From Sphingomonas koreensis (GTDB taxonomy: Bacteria; Pseudomonadota; Alphaproteobacteria; Sphingomonadales; Sphingomonadaceae), in NCBI RefSeq assembly GCF_002797435.1, contig NZ_PGEN01000001.1, positions 3,842,501 through 3,906,500 of the forward strand: DNA of 64,000 bases. Direction: 5' to 3'. Positions within the stretch are counted from its first letter, which is position 1; every line of letters begins with the position of its first letter. Positions 26,614-38,878 of the stretch are shown one piece after another. The translations under genes and the position numbers were made by a program. A model generated the notes under the pieces. That model worked only from the letters and a program-made list of their open reading frames with translations, was not told the DNA's origin and did no database searches.

Positions 26614-26707
26614 GCGGGAGTCGGGCGGACGATGCCGTCGCCAACCCGGTCAGGTCCGGAAGGAAGCAGCCGTAACGATTTTCGTGTCGGGTCGTCCCGG
26701 CTCCCAC
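26614..26707 (+). ncRNA. ffs: Signal recognition particle RNA, small bacterial type (4.5S)
   Basis: The segment CAGGTCCGGAAGGAAGCAGC (from 26651) is the universal SRP RNA apical hairpin with the GGAA tetraloop and the asymmetric loop bound by Ffh. The ends GGGAGTCGGG (26616-26625) and CCCGGCTCCC (26696-26705) pair with one G-U, closing a rod of about 90 nt. It binds Ffh and guides co-translational targeting to FtsY and SecY. Confidence 0.93.
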
Positions 26708-26709
26708 CT

Positions 26710-27117
26710 TCACTTCACCGTCGGCGAATAATCGGTCAGGCGCAGCGTGCGATCCTGGATCGCGCCGACGATCGGGCGATGCTCCGCGGGCGTCTCGCGC
26801 TTGATCCGCGCCCATTCCGCGTCCGCCATGAACGCGCTCCACGCCGCCTTCATCCGCGCCTCGTCCGGCCAGCGCAGCAGATAGGCGAATTCGGGCTTCT
26901 CGGCGGTCCCACTCTCCCACATCGCGACGATTTCGAACCCGTGGCGGCGCATGATGCGCGTGGCATGATCGCGGAAGCGGTCGTGGAACGCCGCCTTGCT
27001 GTGCGGATAGAGTTCATAGACGCGGAGCTGGTAGACCGGCGCGGCGACGACATGGCTCTGCGCGTCGGCGGGTGCGGCGACGGCAAAGAGTGCTGCCATT
27101 GCAATCCCCTGGACCAT
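26710..27117 (-). CDS. NIPSNAP-family secreted protein
   Basis: The 135-aa product has a signal peptide (about 1-19) followed by a ferredoxin-like NIPSNAP domain starting at YQLRVYELYPHSKAAFHDRF and containing IVAMWESG and YLLRWPDEARM. Family function is unclear in bacteria. RBS GGAG lies 6 nt before the ATG. The gene is convergent with ffs; only 2 nt separate the two. Confidence 0.8.
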   Translation of the reverse strand: MVQGIAMAALFAVAAPADAQSHVVAAPVYQLRVYELYPHSKAAFHDRFRDHATRIMRRHGFEIVAMWESGTAEKPEFAYLLRWPDEARMKAAWSAFMADAEWARIKRETPAEHRPIVGAIQDRTLRLTDYSPTVK

Positions 27118-27174
27118 GCTGCTCTCCTTCGATCACGGCAAGGTGGTGGCCGGCCGGGCGGCAGTCAACGGGGC

Positions 27175-27771
27175 TCAGACGAACTCCTCGGCGATCCCGA
27201 ACACCAGCAGGAGCGCGCTGATGGTCACGAGCAGCGCGACATTCCACCGACGCGATTTCACCTTGAGCAGCGCGATCAGCAGCGCCAGCACAGCGAGGCC
27301 GACCCAGACCACGACCATCTCCGACTCCGTCATCGCCAGTTCGGCGTCGGGCGTCGGCTTGGCGATCTCCAGCCCGATATGGCCGATCCAGGTCCCGACA
27401 TTGGCGGCGAGCAGCCCGCCGATCACCAGGCGGTTCTGCTTGTCGTACCAGTCGTCGAAGTCAGGCCATTCCTCCGGGGCGTCGGGGAAGATCAGCGTGG
27501 CGGCGAGATAGTAGATGCCGACGATGGTCAGCACCCCGATCAGCGTCAGATAATTGGCGGCGATCTGCTCGCGGACTTCCCAGGCGATCACCCAGAAGCT
27601 GGTGAGATCGAGGATGACCAGAAGGCCCAGCAGCGGGGTGAGCCAGCCGATCTTGACTGGCCGGGTACCGCGCTTGAGCTTGAGCGTGCGCGAAAAACCG
27701 CCGAGCACCTCAGCGATGGCAAGGCCGAGCAACAGGCCGTAGACCGCGAAAACCAGCTCGAACGGACTCAT
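27175..27771 (-). CDS. Polytopic membrane protein, unknown function
   Basis: The 198-aa product has about six hydrophobic segments (roughly 5-25, 42-64, 74-94, 116-136, 150-168, 175-195) and an acidic loop EEWPDFDDWYDKQ between the third and fourth. No family recognised. RBS GGGGGAG precedes the ATG. It is followed on the same strand after 57 nt by the NIPSNAP gene. Confidence 0.7.
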   Translation of the reverse strand: MSPFELVFAVYGLLLGLAIAEVLGGFSRTLKLKRGTRPVKIGWLTPLLGLLVILDLTSFWVIAWEVREQIAANYLTLIGVLTIVGIYYLAATLIFPDAPEEWPDFDDWYDKQNRLVIGGLLAANVGTWIGHIGLEIAKPTPDAELAMTESEMVVVWVGLAVLALLIALLKVKSRRWNVALLVTISALLLVFGIAEEFV

Positions 27772-27848
27772 GGCGTTGCTCCCCCGACTTCCCCGGGGGC
27801 AGAGTAGCGTGCGCCGTGTCCTGCGCTAGCCCCTTGTTCTCAAATGAA

Positions 27849-27878
27849 AACCGCCGCCCCGTTTCCGGAGCGGCGGCT
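27849..27878 (-). terminator. Intrinsic terminator of the TonB receptor gene
   Basis: On the minus strand, GCCGCCGC and GCGGCGGT arms enclose a small loop and are followed by TTTTCATTT, about 25 nt after the receptor stop codon. Confidence 0.75.
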
Positions 27879-27904
27879 TCGTTTCGCCAAGGGCGATGGC
27901 CGGA

Positions 27905-30400
27905 TCAGAAGCCGACGATCAGCGAGGCGCTGATGGCGCGCGGCGCGCCGAAGTTGACGAAGGAAGAGCTCGACCCGGGAGCCTGGTCGAGACCCCCGCT
28001 GAACGAACCGACATAGTATTCGTCGAACAGGTTGGACACGTTCAGCTGGAAATAGGTGTTGCTCAGGCCCGCATCGGCGAGCGAGTAACGCACGTCGAGG
28101 TCCACCACCGTATAGCCGTCGAACTTGAAGCTGTTGATGTCGTTGAGGAAACGCGAACCGGTGCGCTTGATCTGGGCGCCCAGGTCAAACGAACCCAGCG
28201 TTCCCTGAATGCGGCCACCCCACAGATATTCGGGCGCGCCGCGTTCACGCTTGCCTGCCGTGGGCAGCTCGCCCGTCGCGGTCCGGACGTTCTCCTGGAT
28301 CTCCGACTTGATGTACGAGCCGAACAGATAGACGAGAACTTCGGGGATCGGACGGATCGAGATGCTTGCATCGAAACCGTACTTCTTGACCTCGCCAAGG
28401 TTGGTGTCGACGTTGCAGTCGCAGTCGATATTGTAGGCCGAGACGATGCGGTTCTGGTAGTTGGAGTACCAGCCGGTCAGCGCCGCCTGCACCTTGCCCG
28501 ACTTGTATCGCAGGCTCAGGTCGAAGCTGTCGGACGTCTCCGCCACCGGCTTCGCCGCCGGGTTGTCCGCGGGAACGTACAGCGAGTTGTAGAGCGTGTC
28601 CGTGCCCGGAACCGACAGGTTCTTCGCATAGTTGCCGGCCAGGCTCAGCGCCTGGGTGAAGTTGTAGGTCAGGCCGACATTCGGCAGGAACTTGTTGTAG
28701 TCGTACTTCCGGCTCTGGGGCGGTGCCGAGCCGGTCGGCCGGCCGGTCGTCGGGTTGATCACATAGGGATTGGCCGCTGCATAGGCCGCAGCCGTGGCCG
28801 GATTGGCGATGCAATCCACGAACCCGCTCGCCGACGTGGTGTAGCAATACTGGTTCAGGTCACGCTCGAAGAAAGGCAGACGCCCGCCGATCTGGACCAC
28901 CAGCGCGTCGGCAAGGAAGCTGCCGCGATATTCGCCGGCGATCTGGTGCAGGGTCGCGAACGACTTGCGATTGCGCTTGTTGAGCACGTTGCCGCCGTTA
29001 TCGCCGATCGGATCGTTCACCGGGAACACGTCGAACGGCTCGCCACCGACGGTGAGGAAGCCGGCCTGGCCGGTCTGGCGGTGACGCGCGCGGTCGAACG
29101 AGTAGGACAGACGAATGCGGTTGGCGTCGTTCAGCTCGTAGGCGAGGTTGACGATCGCGCCCCAGCGGGTCGTTTGCGTCTGGCTCGGCGAAACAACGCG
29201 AACGCCGTCAAGCAGATCGCCGTCGCCGTTCAGGTCGCGATTGGCGAAGTAATAGGAGCTGCCCGAGGAACCGAACGCCGGCACGGTCGCGAAGATGACG
29301 CCGGTGGCGCCGGTCGCGTGGGTCCGCTCGAGCGCAACGCTGGTGCCGCCGCCATTGGCCTTCACATGCTGATACGAGCCGTCGACGGTGAGCGTCAGCT
29401 TATCGCTCAGGCTAAAGCGCGAGTTCAGGCGGACGTTGCCGGTGTTCGACGGGTTGTAGCGGCGCTCGAAATCCGAACCGCAATTGTTCGGGCGGTCGAC
29501 CACTCCGGTCTGCGGCGTGTCGGTGTTGCAGACCGCGCCGTTGGCCACCTTATAGAAGCGCGCATTCTTGTCGCCCGCGACGGCGTTGGCGCGGAAGGGC
29601 GAGCCGCCGAAGTTGTTGCGGTTCACGTTGTAGTGACCGGCGAGCGAGATGAAGTCGCCGTTCGCGCCGAGCTCCTGATAGATCTTGGCGTTGTACTGCT
29701 GCTTGTCGATCTTGCCGTAGTCGGAGAACGTCGCCTCGTTATAGGCGCGCGAGGCGGAGATCCATGCCTTGGTGCCCGCGCCAGTGAGGTCGCCGGTCTG
29801 GATGAGGCCGAACACGCGGTGATAGGGGCGGTGCCCGGAACCCTTGGCGACGATGTCGCCATAGCTCGCGCTGAACATCGCGCTGAGCTGGTCGGAAGGC
29901 GTGATCGAGTTGATGTTGACGGTGCCGCCGACCGCCGCCGCGGTCGGGCTGTCGACGTCGGTCGAGCCCAGATTGACGTTGACCGTCTCGATCAGCTCGG
30001 GATCGAGCTGCTGGTTGGTGTAGATCGCATAGTTGCCCGAGTCATTGAGCGGAATGCCGTCGAACGTCTGCGAGATACGCGCCGAGTCAAAGCCGCGGAT
30101 GGTGAACGAACCGCCGCTGGAACCCCAGGGATCATTGTTCGTGAAGCTCACGCCCGGCACGAGGTTGATGATCTCGTTGACCGACTGGCCCGGGCGCTGA
30201 CGCTGGATGATCTCCTTGTCGAGAACAACCTTCGCCTTCGGCGAGCTCGGGATTTCGACACCGCCGACGCTGGTGACGTTCGTGCCGGTGACGACGATTT
30301 CACCCTCGTCGAACTCGGTCGAGCCGGTCGACTGCGCGTTCGCTGCAGCCGGAAGGATGAGCGCGGCAGCAGCCACGCTGAAAAGCAGATAGTTTCGCAT
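27905..30400 (-). CDS. TonB-dependent outer-membrane receptor
   Basis: The 831-aa protein has a signal peptide (MRNYLLFSVAAAALILPAAA), a TonB-box-like EIVVTGTN near residue 34, a plug domain (about 50-160) with IRGFDSARISQTFDGIPL, and a 22-strand barrel ending in the outer-membrane C-terminal motif SLIVGF. A short DLNGDGDLLDG stretch near 400 resembles a calcium loop. Such receptors import siderophores, cobalamin or glycans; the substrate is not evident and no adjacent transport or hydrolase genes point to one. RBS AGGGGAC precedes the ATG. Confidence 0.9.
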   Translation of the reverse strand: MRNYLLFSVAAAALILPAAANAQSTGSTEFDEGEIVVTGTNVTSVGGVEIPSSPKAKVVLDKEIIQRQRPGQSVNEIINLVPGVSFTNNDPWGSSGGSFTIRGFDSARISQTFDGIPLNDSGNYAIYTNQQLDPELIETVNVNLGSTDVDSPTAAAVGGTVNINSITPSDQLSAMFSASYGDIVAKGSGHRPYHRVFGLIQTGDLTGAGTKAWISASRAYNEATFSDYGKIDKQQYNAKIYQELGANGDFISLAGHYNVNRNNFGGSPFRANAVAGDKNARFYKVANGAVCNTDTPQTGVVDRPNNCGSDFERRYNPSNTGNVRLNSRFSLSDKLTLTVDGSYQHVKANGGGTSVALERTHATGATGVIFATVPAFGSSGSSYYFANRDLNGDGDLLDGVRVVSPSQTQTTRWGAIVNLAYELNDANRIRLSYSFDRARHRQTGQAGFLTVGGEPFDVFPVNDPIGDNGGNVLNKRNRKSFATLHQIAGEYRGSFLADALVVQIGGRLPFFERDLNQYCYTTSASGFVDCIANPATAAAYAAANPYVINPTTGRPTGSAPPQSRKYDYNKFLPNVGLTYNFTQALSLAGNYAKNLSVPGTDTLYNSLYVPADNPAAKPVAETSDSFDLSLRYKSGKVQAALTGWYSNYQNRIVSAYNIDCDCNVDTNLGEVKKYGFDASISIRPIPEVLVYLFGSYIKSEIQENVRTATGELPTAGKRERGAPEYLWGGRIQGTLGSFDLGAQIKRTGSRFLNDINSFKFDGYTVVDLDVRYSLADAGLSNTYFQLNVSNLFDEYYVGSFSGGLDQAPGSSSSFVNFGAPRAISASLIVGF

Positions 30401-30546
30401 ATTTGTCCCCTTAGGAGCGGCCGTTCAAAGCCTACGCTGCGATGGTCCTCCCACCGTCTTGTGCCGCCCATGGGAAGGATTCTTTGCGAGATTGTTACAA
30501 TTGATTCAAGTCCATTGTGCGTTGCAAAAAAGCATCACCCCCCAAG

Positions 30547-32688
<2,142 letters not shown>

Positions 32689-32699
32689 CTACCGCGACC

Positions 32700-34820
32700 T
32701 CACTTTACCTTCAACTGATCCAGCGCGAAGGCGAGATATTCGGCCTGCTCGCGATACCGCTCGAACCGGCCCGACTTGCCGCCATGTCCCGCCTCCATGT
32801 TGACGCGGAACAGCAGTGGGTTGGCGTCGGTCTTCAGCGTGCGCAGCCGTGCGACATATTTGGCCGGCTCATAATATTGCACCTGGCTGTCCCACAGGCC
32901 GGTGCCGACGAAGATCGCCGGATAAGCGCCGCGCTTCAGCTGATCATAGGGCGAGTAGCTGAGCATATAGTCGTAGCTCGCCTTGTTCTCCGGATTGCCC
33001 CACTCGTCATATTCGCCGGTGGTGAGCGGGATGGTGGGATCGAGCATCGTCGTCACGACATCGACGAACGGGACCAGGCTGATGATCGCGCCATAATCCT
33101 GCGGCGCCATGTTGGTGACTCCGCCCATCAGCAGCCCGCCGGCACTGCCGCCCATCGCGGCGACGCGGCCCTTTTTCGCATAGCCTGCCTTCACCAGATG
33201 CTCGGTCACGTCGATAAAGTCGGTGAAGCTGTTCTTCTTGTTGAACATCCGCCCGTCATCATACCATTTGCGGCCCATTTCCTGCCCGCCGCGGATATGC
33301 GCGATGGCATAGACCATGCCGCGGTCGAGCAGGCTTGGCAGCATCGGCGAGAAGGCCGGATCGGTCGAATAGCCGTAGCTGCCATAGGCATATTGAAAGA
33401 GCGGCGCGGTGCCGTCCTTCCTGAACCCCTTGGCATAGATCAGGCTCACCGGAACCCTGGTCCCGTCGCGCGCGGTCGCCCACACCCGTTCGGTGACGTA
33501 TTTGGACTTGTCGTAGCCGGGAACGGGCGTGACCTTGAGCGTCCTGCGCTCGCCGGTCTTCATGTTCGCCTCGATCACCGTCGCCGGGGTGGTCAGCGAG
33601 TTATAGGTGTAGCGAACCCAGTCGGTCGCGGTCTCGGCATTGGTGCTGAGGCCCATGCTGTACGCCGGCTCGTCCGCCTCGACGAAGCTCGACTTGCCGT
33701 CATTGCCCAGCAGCCGCAGCCGCTTGTTGCCGCCCGAGCGCTCCTCGATCGCGAGGTAGGCGTCGAAGGGCTGAACATTCTCGATGAAGACGTCTGCGCT
33801 GTGCGGGACGATGTCCTTCCACGCCACCTTGCCTGCGCCGGTCGCGCTGTCGGGCACCGTCATCAGGCGGTAGTTCGGTGCCTGCCAGTTGGTGCGGATC
33901 ACCCAGCGATTGCCGACATGGTCTGCGCCATAGAGGAAGTCGCGTTCGCGCGGCGCCAGCACGGTGAAGGTCTCGGGATTGTCGACCGGCGCGCAGCGCT
34001 GCTCGTCGCTGACGGTCTTGCCCGAATAGATGCAGATGAACTTCTCCGAACTGGTCGTGCCGATGCCGAGCGAGAAGGTGTCGTCCTTCTCCTCATAGAC
34101 CAGCCGGTCCTGGCTGACCGGCGTGCCCAGCACATGCGCCTTCACCCGCTTGCCGAGCAGCGTGACGGGATCCTTCTCGATGTAGAAGATCGTCTTGTTG
34201 TCGCCCGCCCAGGCGAAGCCCGGCTGCGCATTGGGAATCTCGTCGGAGAGCGTCTGCCCGGTCGTCAGGTCCTTGACCTTGAGGATATACTGGCGGCGGC
34301 CGACCTTGTCCTCGGCATAGGCGAGCAGGCGGTTGTCCGGGCTGACCGCGCGTCCGCCGATCTGGAAGAAGTTCGCGCCCTTGGCCATTTCCGGCTGGTT
34401 GAGGATGATTTCCTCCGCCGCCTCCATGCTGCCCTTCTTGCGCGCGACGATCGGATAGTTCCCGCCGGTCTCGAACCGGGTGTAGTACCAATATCCGTTG
34501 TCGAGATAGGGGACGGTGCTGTCGTCCTGTTTGATGCGGCCGACGATCTCCTTGTACAGCGCCTCCTGCACCGGCTTGGTCGGCGCCATCACCGCATCGG
34601 CATAGGCGTTCTCGGCCTTGAGATAGGCGAGCATCTCCGGATTCTTCCGCGTGTCGTCGCGCAGCCAGTAATATTCGTCCTCGCGGCTCGCGCCGAACGG
34701 CGCCTTCACCTGATGCGGTTTCTTGGCCGCGACGGGTGGCCTGGGGGCGTCCTGCGCCAGCGCCGGGACGGCGGTGGTGGCGAGGCTGACGATCAGTGCG
34801 CGGCGAAGCCAGCGGGGCAT
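32700..34820 (-). CDS. Exported oligopeptidase B-like S9A peptidase
   Basis: S9A enzymes cut short peptides, in the PtrB group after Lys or Arg. ATG 34820 gives 706 aa with a signal peptide (RRALIVSLATTAVPALA). Residues about 30-430 form the beta propeller; the catalytic domain has GGSAGG (serine nucleophile near 545), the aspartate region and HGGKSGR with the histidine near the C-terminus. RGGQEMGRKWYDDGR is typical of oligopeptidase B. It lies directly upstream of ligA and divergent from a small membrane protein gene. Confidence 0.88.
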   Translation of the reverse strand: MPRWLRRALIVSLATTAVPALAQDAPRPPVAAKKPHQVKAPFGASREDEYYWLRDDTRKNPEMLAYLKAENAYADAVMAPTKPVQEALYKEIVGRIKQDDSTVPYLDNGYWYYTRFETGGNYPIVARKKGSMEAAEEIILNQPEMAKGANFFQIGGRAVSPDNRLLAYAEDKVGRRQYILKVKDLTTGQTLSDEIPNAQPGFAWAGDNKTIFYIEKDPVTLLGKRVKAHVLGTPVSQDRLVYEEKDDTFSLGIGTTSSEKFICIYSGKTVSDEQRCAPVDNPETFTVLAPRERDFLYGADHVGNRWVIRTNWQAPNYRLMTVPDSATGAGKVAWKDIVPHSADVFIENVQPFDAYLAIEERSGGNKRLRLLGNDGKSSFVEADEPAYSMGLSTNAETATDWVRYTYNSLTTPATVIEANMKTGERRTLKVTPVPGYDKSKYVTERVWATARDGTRVPVSLIYAKGFRKDGTAPLFQYAYGSYGYSTDPAFSPMLPSLLDRGMVYAIAHIRGGQEMGRKWYDDGRMFNKKNSFTDFIDVTEHLVKAGYAKKGRVAAMGGSAGGLLMGGVTNMAPQDYGAIISLVPFVDVVTTMLDPTIPLTTGEYDEWGNPENKASYDYMLSYSPYDQLKRGAYPAIFVGTGLWDSQVQYYEPAKYVARLRTLKTDANPLLFRVNMEAGHGGKSGRFERYREQAEYLAFALDQLKVK

Positions 34821-34957
34821 GCGATTCTCCCTATGATGCCGGGGAGGTGTGGCGCAAAGCTGATACACGGTGCAAGCGGTTACGCATGAGACGGTCCGTT
34901 CCGCTTGAGCGACGGCGCGCGCTGGTGATATGCAGCGCGCCTCCGGGGAGGGGCTGG

Positions 34958-35422
34958 GTGGACGAAGATCGCTCGCGTGCGCCGCTGCGCCGCTACGAAA
35001 CGACGCTGGACCGGGTGGGCTTCGCGTTCGCCACGGGCGGGACGTTGGGCGGGGTGCTGGTCCTGCTGCTCGTCCTCGCAGGCGGGCAGGCCGACGCGAC
35101 GTCGCTGATGGTCGCCTGGGCACTGGGCGCGCTGTTCGTGACGCTCGGGATCGCGGCGGTCGCTGCGCCCTTGTGGCTCGGCTTTCATGTCATGGGCTGG
35201 CGCAAGCCGTGGCATGCTGCGGCGCTGGGCGCGGCACTGGCGATGGTCGTGTTCGTCGCCGCGCAGACCCATGGCTTCGGTCTGTTCGATGCGCCGCCCA
35301 GTGACGGGCGGGTTGCGCTGTTCCGCTGGCTGAGCGCAACCGCGACCAGTGCGCTGATCGCACTGGCCGCGGCCGGAATTGCGCTGGCGATGTGGCGGGT
35401 GGCTTATCGCCCCGCGGACTAG
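34958..35422 (+). CDS. Four-helix membrane protein, unknown
   Basis: GTG 34958 with GGGGAG 7 nt upstream gives 154 aa; ATG 34886 is an alternative start with a poorer RBS. The N-terminus is charged (DEDRSRAPLRRYETT) and four hydrophobic segments follow (about 22-45, 50-72, 82-100, 122-147). No family recognised. It is convergent with the DUF3617 gene. Confidence 0.6.
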   Translation: MDEDRSRAPLRRYETTLDRVGFAFATGGTLGGVLVLLLVLAGGQADATSLMVAWALGALFVTLGIAAVAAPLWLGFHVMGWRKPWHAAALGAALAMVVFVAAQTHGFGLFDAPPSDGRVALFRWLSATATSALIALAAAGIALAMWRVAYRPAD

Positions 35423-35430
35423 GGCCTGGA

Positions 35431-35994
35431 TCAGCCCTTGGTCTGCGGCGCGGTGCATTCGCCCACGCGTTTTCCGATGACCTGGGTCTTCATCTTCATC
35501 GTGCCGCCGGGGCCGCCGGAGATTTCGGTGTCGCTGGCCAGTTCATAGGCAGCGCTGCCGATCGTGCCGGTCGTCGTCGCCTTCACCTCGCCGCCGGCGC
35601 CGCCCTGCGGCTTGCAGGTCATCACCGCGTTGAGCTTGCCGTCGGCCAGTTCGTACTTGTCATAGATGCAGCCGCCGCCGGCCTTGCCGCCAAACATCTC
35701 GCTGGGCGGCTTGCTGACCATTTCGGGGGTCAGGCAGGTCTCGACGGTGGTTTCCGATGCCTTGGCCATCTGCTGGCCCATCGCATCGGCCTGCGCCTTG
35801 GGCAGGCCCGGCATGTCGACAGAGACGAACTTGATCTGGGTCTGCCACTGGCCGGGCTGCATCTTCACGGCATCCTGAGTCGCCTTGGCGACGTCGGCGA
35901 CCGACACATTCTCACCCTTCACGGTGGGCCCGCCACCGCCGCACGCGGCAAGGGCGAGGGGGCAAAGCAACAACAGCGGGTTCAGTCGGGACAT
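35431..35994 (-). CDS. DUF3617 lipoprotein
   Basis: ATG 35994 gives 187 aa with a lipoprotein signal ending in the lipobox LALAAC (cysteine near residue 18). The DUF3617 domain covers about 45-185 (MQPGQWQTQIKFVSVDMPG, VETCLTPEM). Function unknown; such proteins are frequent in sphingomonads. RBS AGGAG precedes the ATG. Confidence 0.8.
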   Translation of the reverse strand: MSRLNPLLLLCPLALAACGGGGPTVKGENVSVADVAKATQDAVKMQPGQWQTQIKFVSVDMPGLPKAQADAMGQQMAKASETTVETCLTPEMVSKPPSEMFGGKAGGGCIYDKYELADGKLNAVMTCKPQGGAGGEVKATTTGTIGSAAYELASDTEISGGPGGTMKMKTQVIGKRVGECTAPQTKG

Positions 35995-36351
35995 AATTGG
36001 CTCCTGCTTCGTTACGCTTGGGGCACGGCCCGTTGCGCATAACGCACGCGGAACAAAATTTGTCAACAATGTGGCGAAGTTTGCCGTATTTTAGACATAT
36101 TTTACTTGTCCGCACGAACTGGCTGGGCGTTCGTCATATTGACTCAACTCCCTTGCTGTTGCTCGCCGTATTTCCGAACAGCTAGAGCCGCATGATCAAC
36201 GACTTGATCCACACCATCGATGTATCGATTGCCCAATGGCCCTGTTGTGGGGTCAGATCACGGACGGTATTCAGCCACCCACGTTAGTATTTCATCGCGA
36301 GCGACCACAAAGGAGGCGCAAGCAGCAGTCTGGTTCGTGGCGGCACAGATT
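35995..36351. other. Gene-free stretch upstream of uvrB
   Basis: I see no credible gene here. The first 130 bases are unusually AT-rich for this genome (several TATTTT and AAAATTT words) and include the promoter side of the DUF3617 gene. The rest shows no clear repeat. The LexA-type box and the repeat element follow. Confidence 0.5.
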
Positions 36352-36366
36352 GTTCTTTATTTGTTC
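36352..36366 (+). promoter_or_regulatory. LexA box (alphaproteobacterial type) upstream of uvrB
   Basis: GTTC-TTTATTT-GTTC matches the GTTC-N7-GTTC LexA-binding site described for alphaproteobacteria. It lies 273 bp before uvrB. A TGCTAAC extended -10-like element starts 9 nt after the box, so a promoter here would be occluded by LexA. Confidence 0.7.
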
Positions 36367-36427
36367 TCTGGATCGTGCTAACCTCTCATGGGTGAGGTGC
36401 CAATGCAGAATCCGGTCGATTGTAGGT

Positions 36428-36572
36428 CTAGGCTCGCACTGACAATTTCCGTCGCTTGTCAGGCGCGTTCCCGTCGCGCAGGTGTCGCGTCACTGTCGCC
36501 GACCTGTCGCGTCGCGGTCGCGTGTCATGCCCCTCTCTCTGGGGCCGCCGTGCAAAACCCCGCATCTCCGTG
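36428..36572 (+). repeat. Interspersed CGCGACA-rich repeat, copy B
   Basis: Contains AGGTGTCGCGTCACTGTCG (36480-36498) and AAAACCCCGCAT (36553-36564), the same landmarks in the same order as the inverted copy at 14914-15050. It lies between the LexA box and uvrB, so it would be part of the uvrB leader RNA. A 61-codon reading frame through it looks spurious. Confidence 0.55.
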
Positions 36573-36638
36573 AACATTGTGAATCGGCTGCCAACCGGAC
36601 CCGATTGCACCCCCATCTGAAGGCCCCATATTCGCGCC

Positions 36639-38828
36639 ATGACGATTCAGATCCGCACCAGCCTTGCCGAGCCTGAGACCGGACCGGGTTTCGTACCGCA
36701 CAGACCCGCCCGTCCCGAGAAGAGCGAGGGCGGCAAGGCGTTCAAGCTGGTCAGCGAATACACTCCCTCGGGCGACCAGCCGACCGCGATCAAGGAACTG
36801 ACCGAGGCGGCGCTGGCGGGGGAGCGCGATCAGGTGCTGCTCGGCGTCACCGGTTCGGGCAAGACCTTCACCATGGCCAAGGTGATCGAGGCGCTTCAGC
36901 GCCCAGCGCTGATCCTCGCGCCCAACAAGATCCTCGCCGCGCAGCTCTATGGCGAGTTCAAGAGCTTCTTCCCCGAGAATGCGGTCGAGTATTTCGTCAG
37001 CTATTACGACTATTACCAGCCCGAGGCCTATGTGCCGCGGTCGGACACCTACATCGAGAAGGAAAGCTCGGTGAACGAGGCGATCGACCGGATGCGCCAT
37101 TCCGCCACCCGCTCGCTGCTCGAACGCGACGACGTGATCATCGTCGCCTCGGTCTCGTGCCTCTATGGCATCGGATCGGTCGAGACCTATTCGGCGATGA
37201 TCTTCGACCTGAAAAAGGGCCAGGTCGCCGACCAGCGCGAGATCATCCGCAAGCTCGTCGCGCTCCAGTACAAGCGCAACGACGCCGCCTTCGCGCGCGG
37301 CAATTTCCGGGTGCGCGGCGACAGCCTGGAGATCTTCCCGTCGCACTATGAGGATACCGCCTGGCGGATCAGCTTCTTCGGCGACGATATCGAGGAGATT
37401 ACCGAATTCGACCCGCTGACCGGCGCCAAGGTCGCGAACCTCGATCACATCCGCGTCTATGCGAACTCGCACCACGTCACGCCCGGGCCGACGCTCAAAC
37501 AGGCGATGGAGGCGATCAAGCACGAGCTGGCCGAGCGGCTCAAGGAATTGCAGGCCGAGGGGAAGCTGATCGAGCATCAGCGGCTGGAGCAGCGCACCCA
37601 TTTCGACCTGGAGATGATCGCCGCGACCGGCAGTTGCGCGGGGATCGAGAATTACAGCCGTTTCCTCACCGGCCGCCTGCCCGGCGAGCCGCCGCCGACG
37701 CTGTTCGAATATCTGCCCGAAAATGCGCTGCTGTTCGTCGACGAGAGCCATCAGACCGTGCCGCAGATCGGCGCGATGGCGCGCGGCGACCACCGGCGCA
37801 AGATCACGCTGGCCGAATATGGCTTCCGCCTGCCGAGCTGCATCGACAACCGCCCGCTGCGCTTCAACGAATGGGATGCGATGCGGCCGCAGACGGTATG
37901 CGTATCGGCGACGCCGGGCGGATGGGAGATGGACCAGACCGGCGGCGTGTTCAGCGAGCAGGTGATCCGCCCCACCGGCCTGATCGACCCTCCGGTCGAG
38001 ATCAAGCCGGTCGAGGAGCAGGTGCAGGACCTGATCGTCGAGTGCCGCAAGACCGCCGAGAAGGGGTATCGCACGCTCGTCACCACGCTGACCAAGCGCA
38101 TGGCCGAGGACCTGACGGAGTATATGCACGAGGCGGGGATCAAGGTCCGCTACATGCATTCGGACGTCGAGACGCTGGAGCGTATCGAGCTGATTCGCGA
38201 TCTGCGCATGGGCGTGTACGACGTGCTGATCGGGATCAATCTGCTGCGCGAAGGGCTTGATATCCCCGAGTGCGGGCTGGTTGCGATCCTCGACGCGGAC
38301 AAGGAGGGGTTCCTGCGATCGGAGACCTCGCTGATCCAGACGATCGGCCGCGCCGCGCGCAACGTGGAGGGGCGCGTGATCCTCTATGCCGATCGCATCA
38401 CCGGCAGCATGGAGCGCGCGCTCAACGAGACCAGCCGCCGCCGCGAGAAGCAGGAAGCCTATAACCGCGAGCACGGCATCACCCCGACCACGATCAAGCG
38501 CAACATCGGCGACATCATCGCGCATGTCGCGTCGAAGGATCAGGTGACGGTCGAGATCGAGGACGGCCCCGCGCACATGGTCGGCCACAATTTGCGCGCG
38601 TATATCGAGGAGCTCGAGAAGAAGATGCGCGATGCTGCCGCCAACCTCGAATTCGAGGAAGCCGGCCGCCTGCGCGACGAGATCCGCTCGCTCGAGGCCG
38701 AGGAACTGGGCCTGCCGCACGACCAGCATCGCGCGCCGGTGATGGGTCGCAGCAACGAAGGCAAGCCGGGCACGCGCAAGGGTAGGTTCGGCAAGGTGCA
38801 GCGCAAGTGGGGCGGGGGGCGGCGCTGA
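36639..38828 (+). CDS. uvrB: Excinuclease ABC subunit B
   Basis: UvrB is the damage-verifying helicase-like subunit of nucleotide excision repair. The 729-aa product has Walker [11 protein letters not shown] near residue 69, the damage-binding beta hairpin with [12 protein letters not shown] near 125, the DESHQT box near 369, helicase motifs V-VI (IGRAARN) and a C-terminal UVR domain (about 660-695). GAAGG serves as RBS. The LexA-type box upstream indicates SOS control. Confidence 0.97.
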   Translation: MTIQIRTSLAEPETGPGFVPHRPARPEKSEGGKAFKLVSEYTPSGDQPTAIKELTEAALAGERDQVLLGVTGSGKTFTMAKVIEALQRPALILAPNKILAAQLYGEFKSFFPENAVEYFVSYYDYYQPEAYVPRSDTYIEKESSVNEAIDRMRHSATRSLLERDDVIIVASVSCLYGIGSVETYSAMIFDLKKGQVADQREIIRKLVALQYKRNDAAFARGNFRVRGDSLEIFPSHYEDTAWRISFFGDDIEEITEFDPLTGAKVANLDHIRVYANSHHVTPGPTLKQAMEAIKHELAERLKELQAEGKLIEHQRLEQRTHFDLEMIAATGSCAGIENYSRFLTGRLPGEPPPTLFEYLPENALLFVDESHQTVPQIGAMARGDHRRKITLAEYGFRLPSCIDNRPLRFNEWDAMRPQTVCVSATPGGWEMDQTGGVFSEQVIRPTGLIDPPVEIKPVEEQVQDLIVECRKTAEKGYRTLVTTLTKRMAEDLTEYMHEAGIKVRYMHSDVETLERIELIRDLRMGVYDVLIGINLLREGLDIPECGLVAILDADKEGFLRSETSLIQTIGRAARNVEGRVILYADRITGSMERALNETSRRREKQEAYNREHGITPTTIKRNIGDIIAHVASKDQVTVEIEDGPAHMVGHNLRAYIEELEKKMRDAAANLEFEEAGRLRDEIRSLEAEELGLPHDQHRAPVMGRSNEGKPGTRKGRFGKVQRKWGGGRR

Positions 38829-38878
38829 GGCGTCCCATGCGGTTGAGCCGCCGGGCGGCTTCGCCCATAAGGCTCGAT

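Noticed and set aside
36388..36573. 61-codon frame across repeat copy B
   Set aside because: No convincing RBS, and its sequence is that of the repeat element; similar translated patterns occur at copy A on a different gene background.
36525..38729. 734-codon frame antisense to uvrB
   Set aside because: Overlaps uvrB completely and shows no recognisable domain; explained by GC-skewed third positions.
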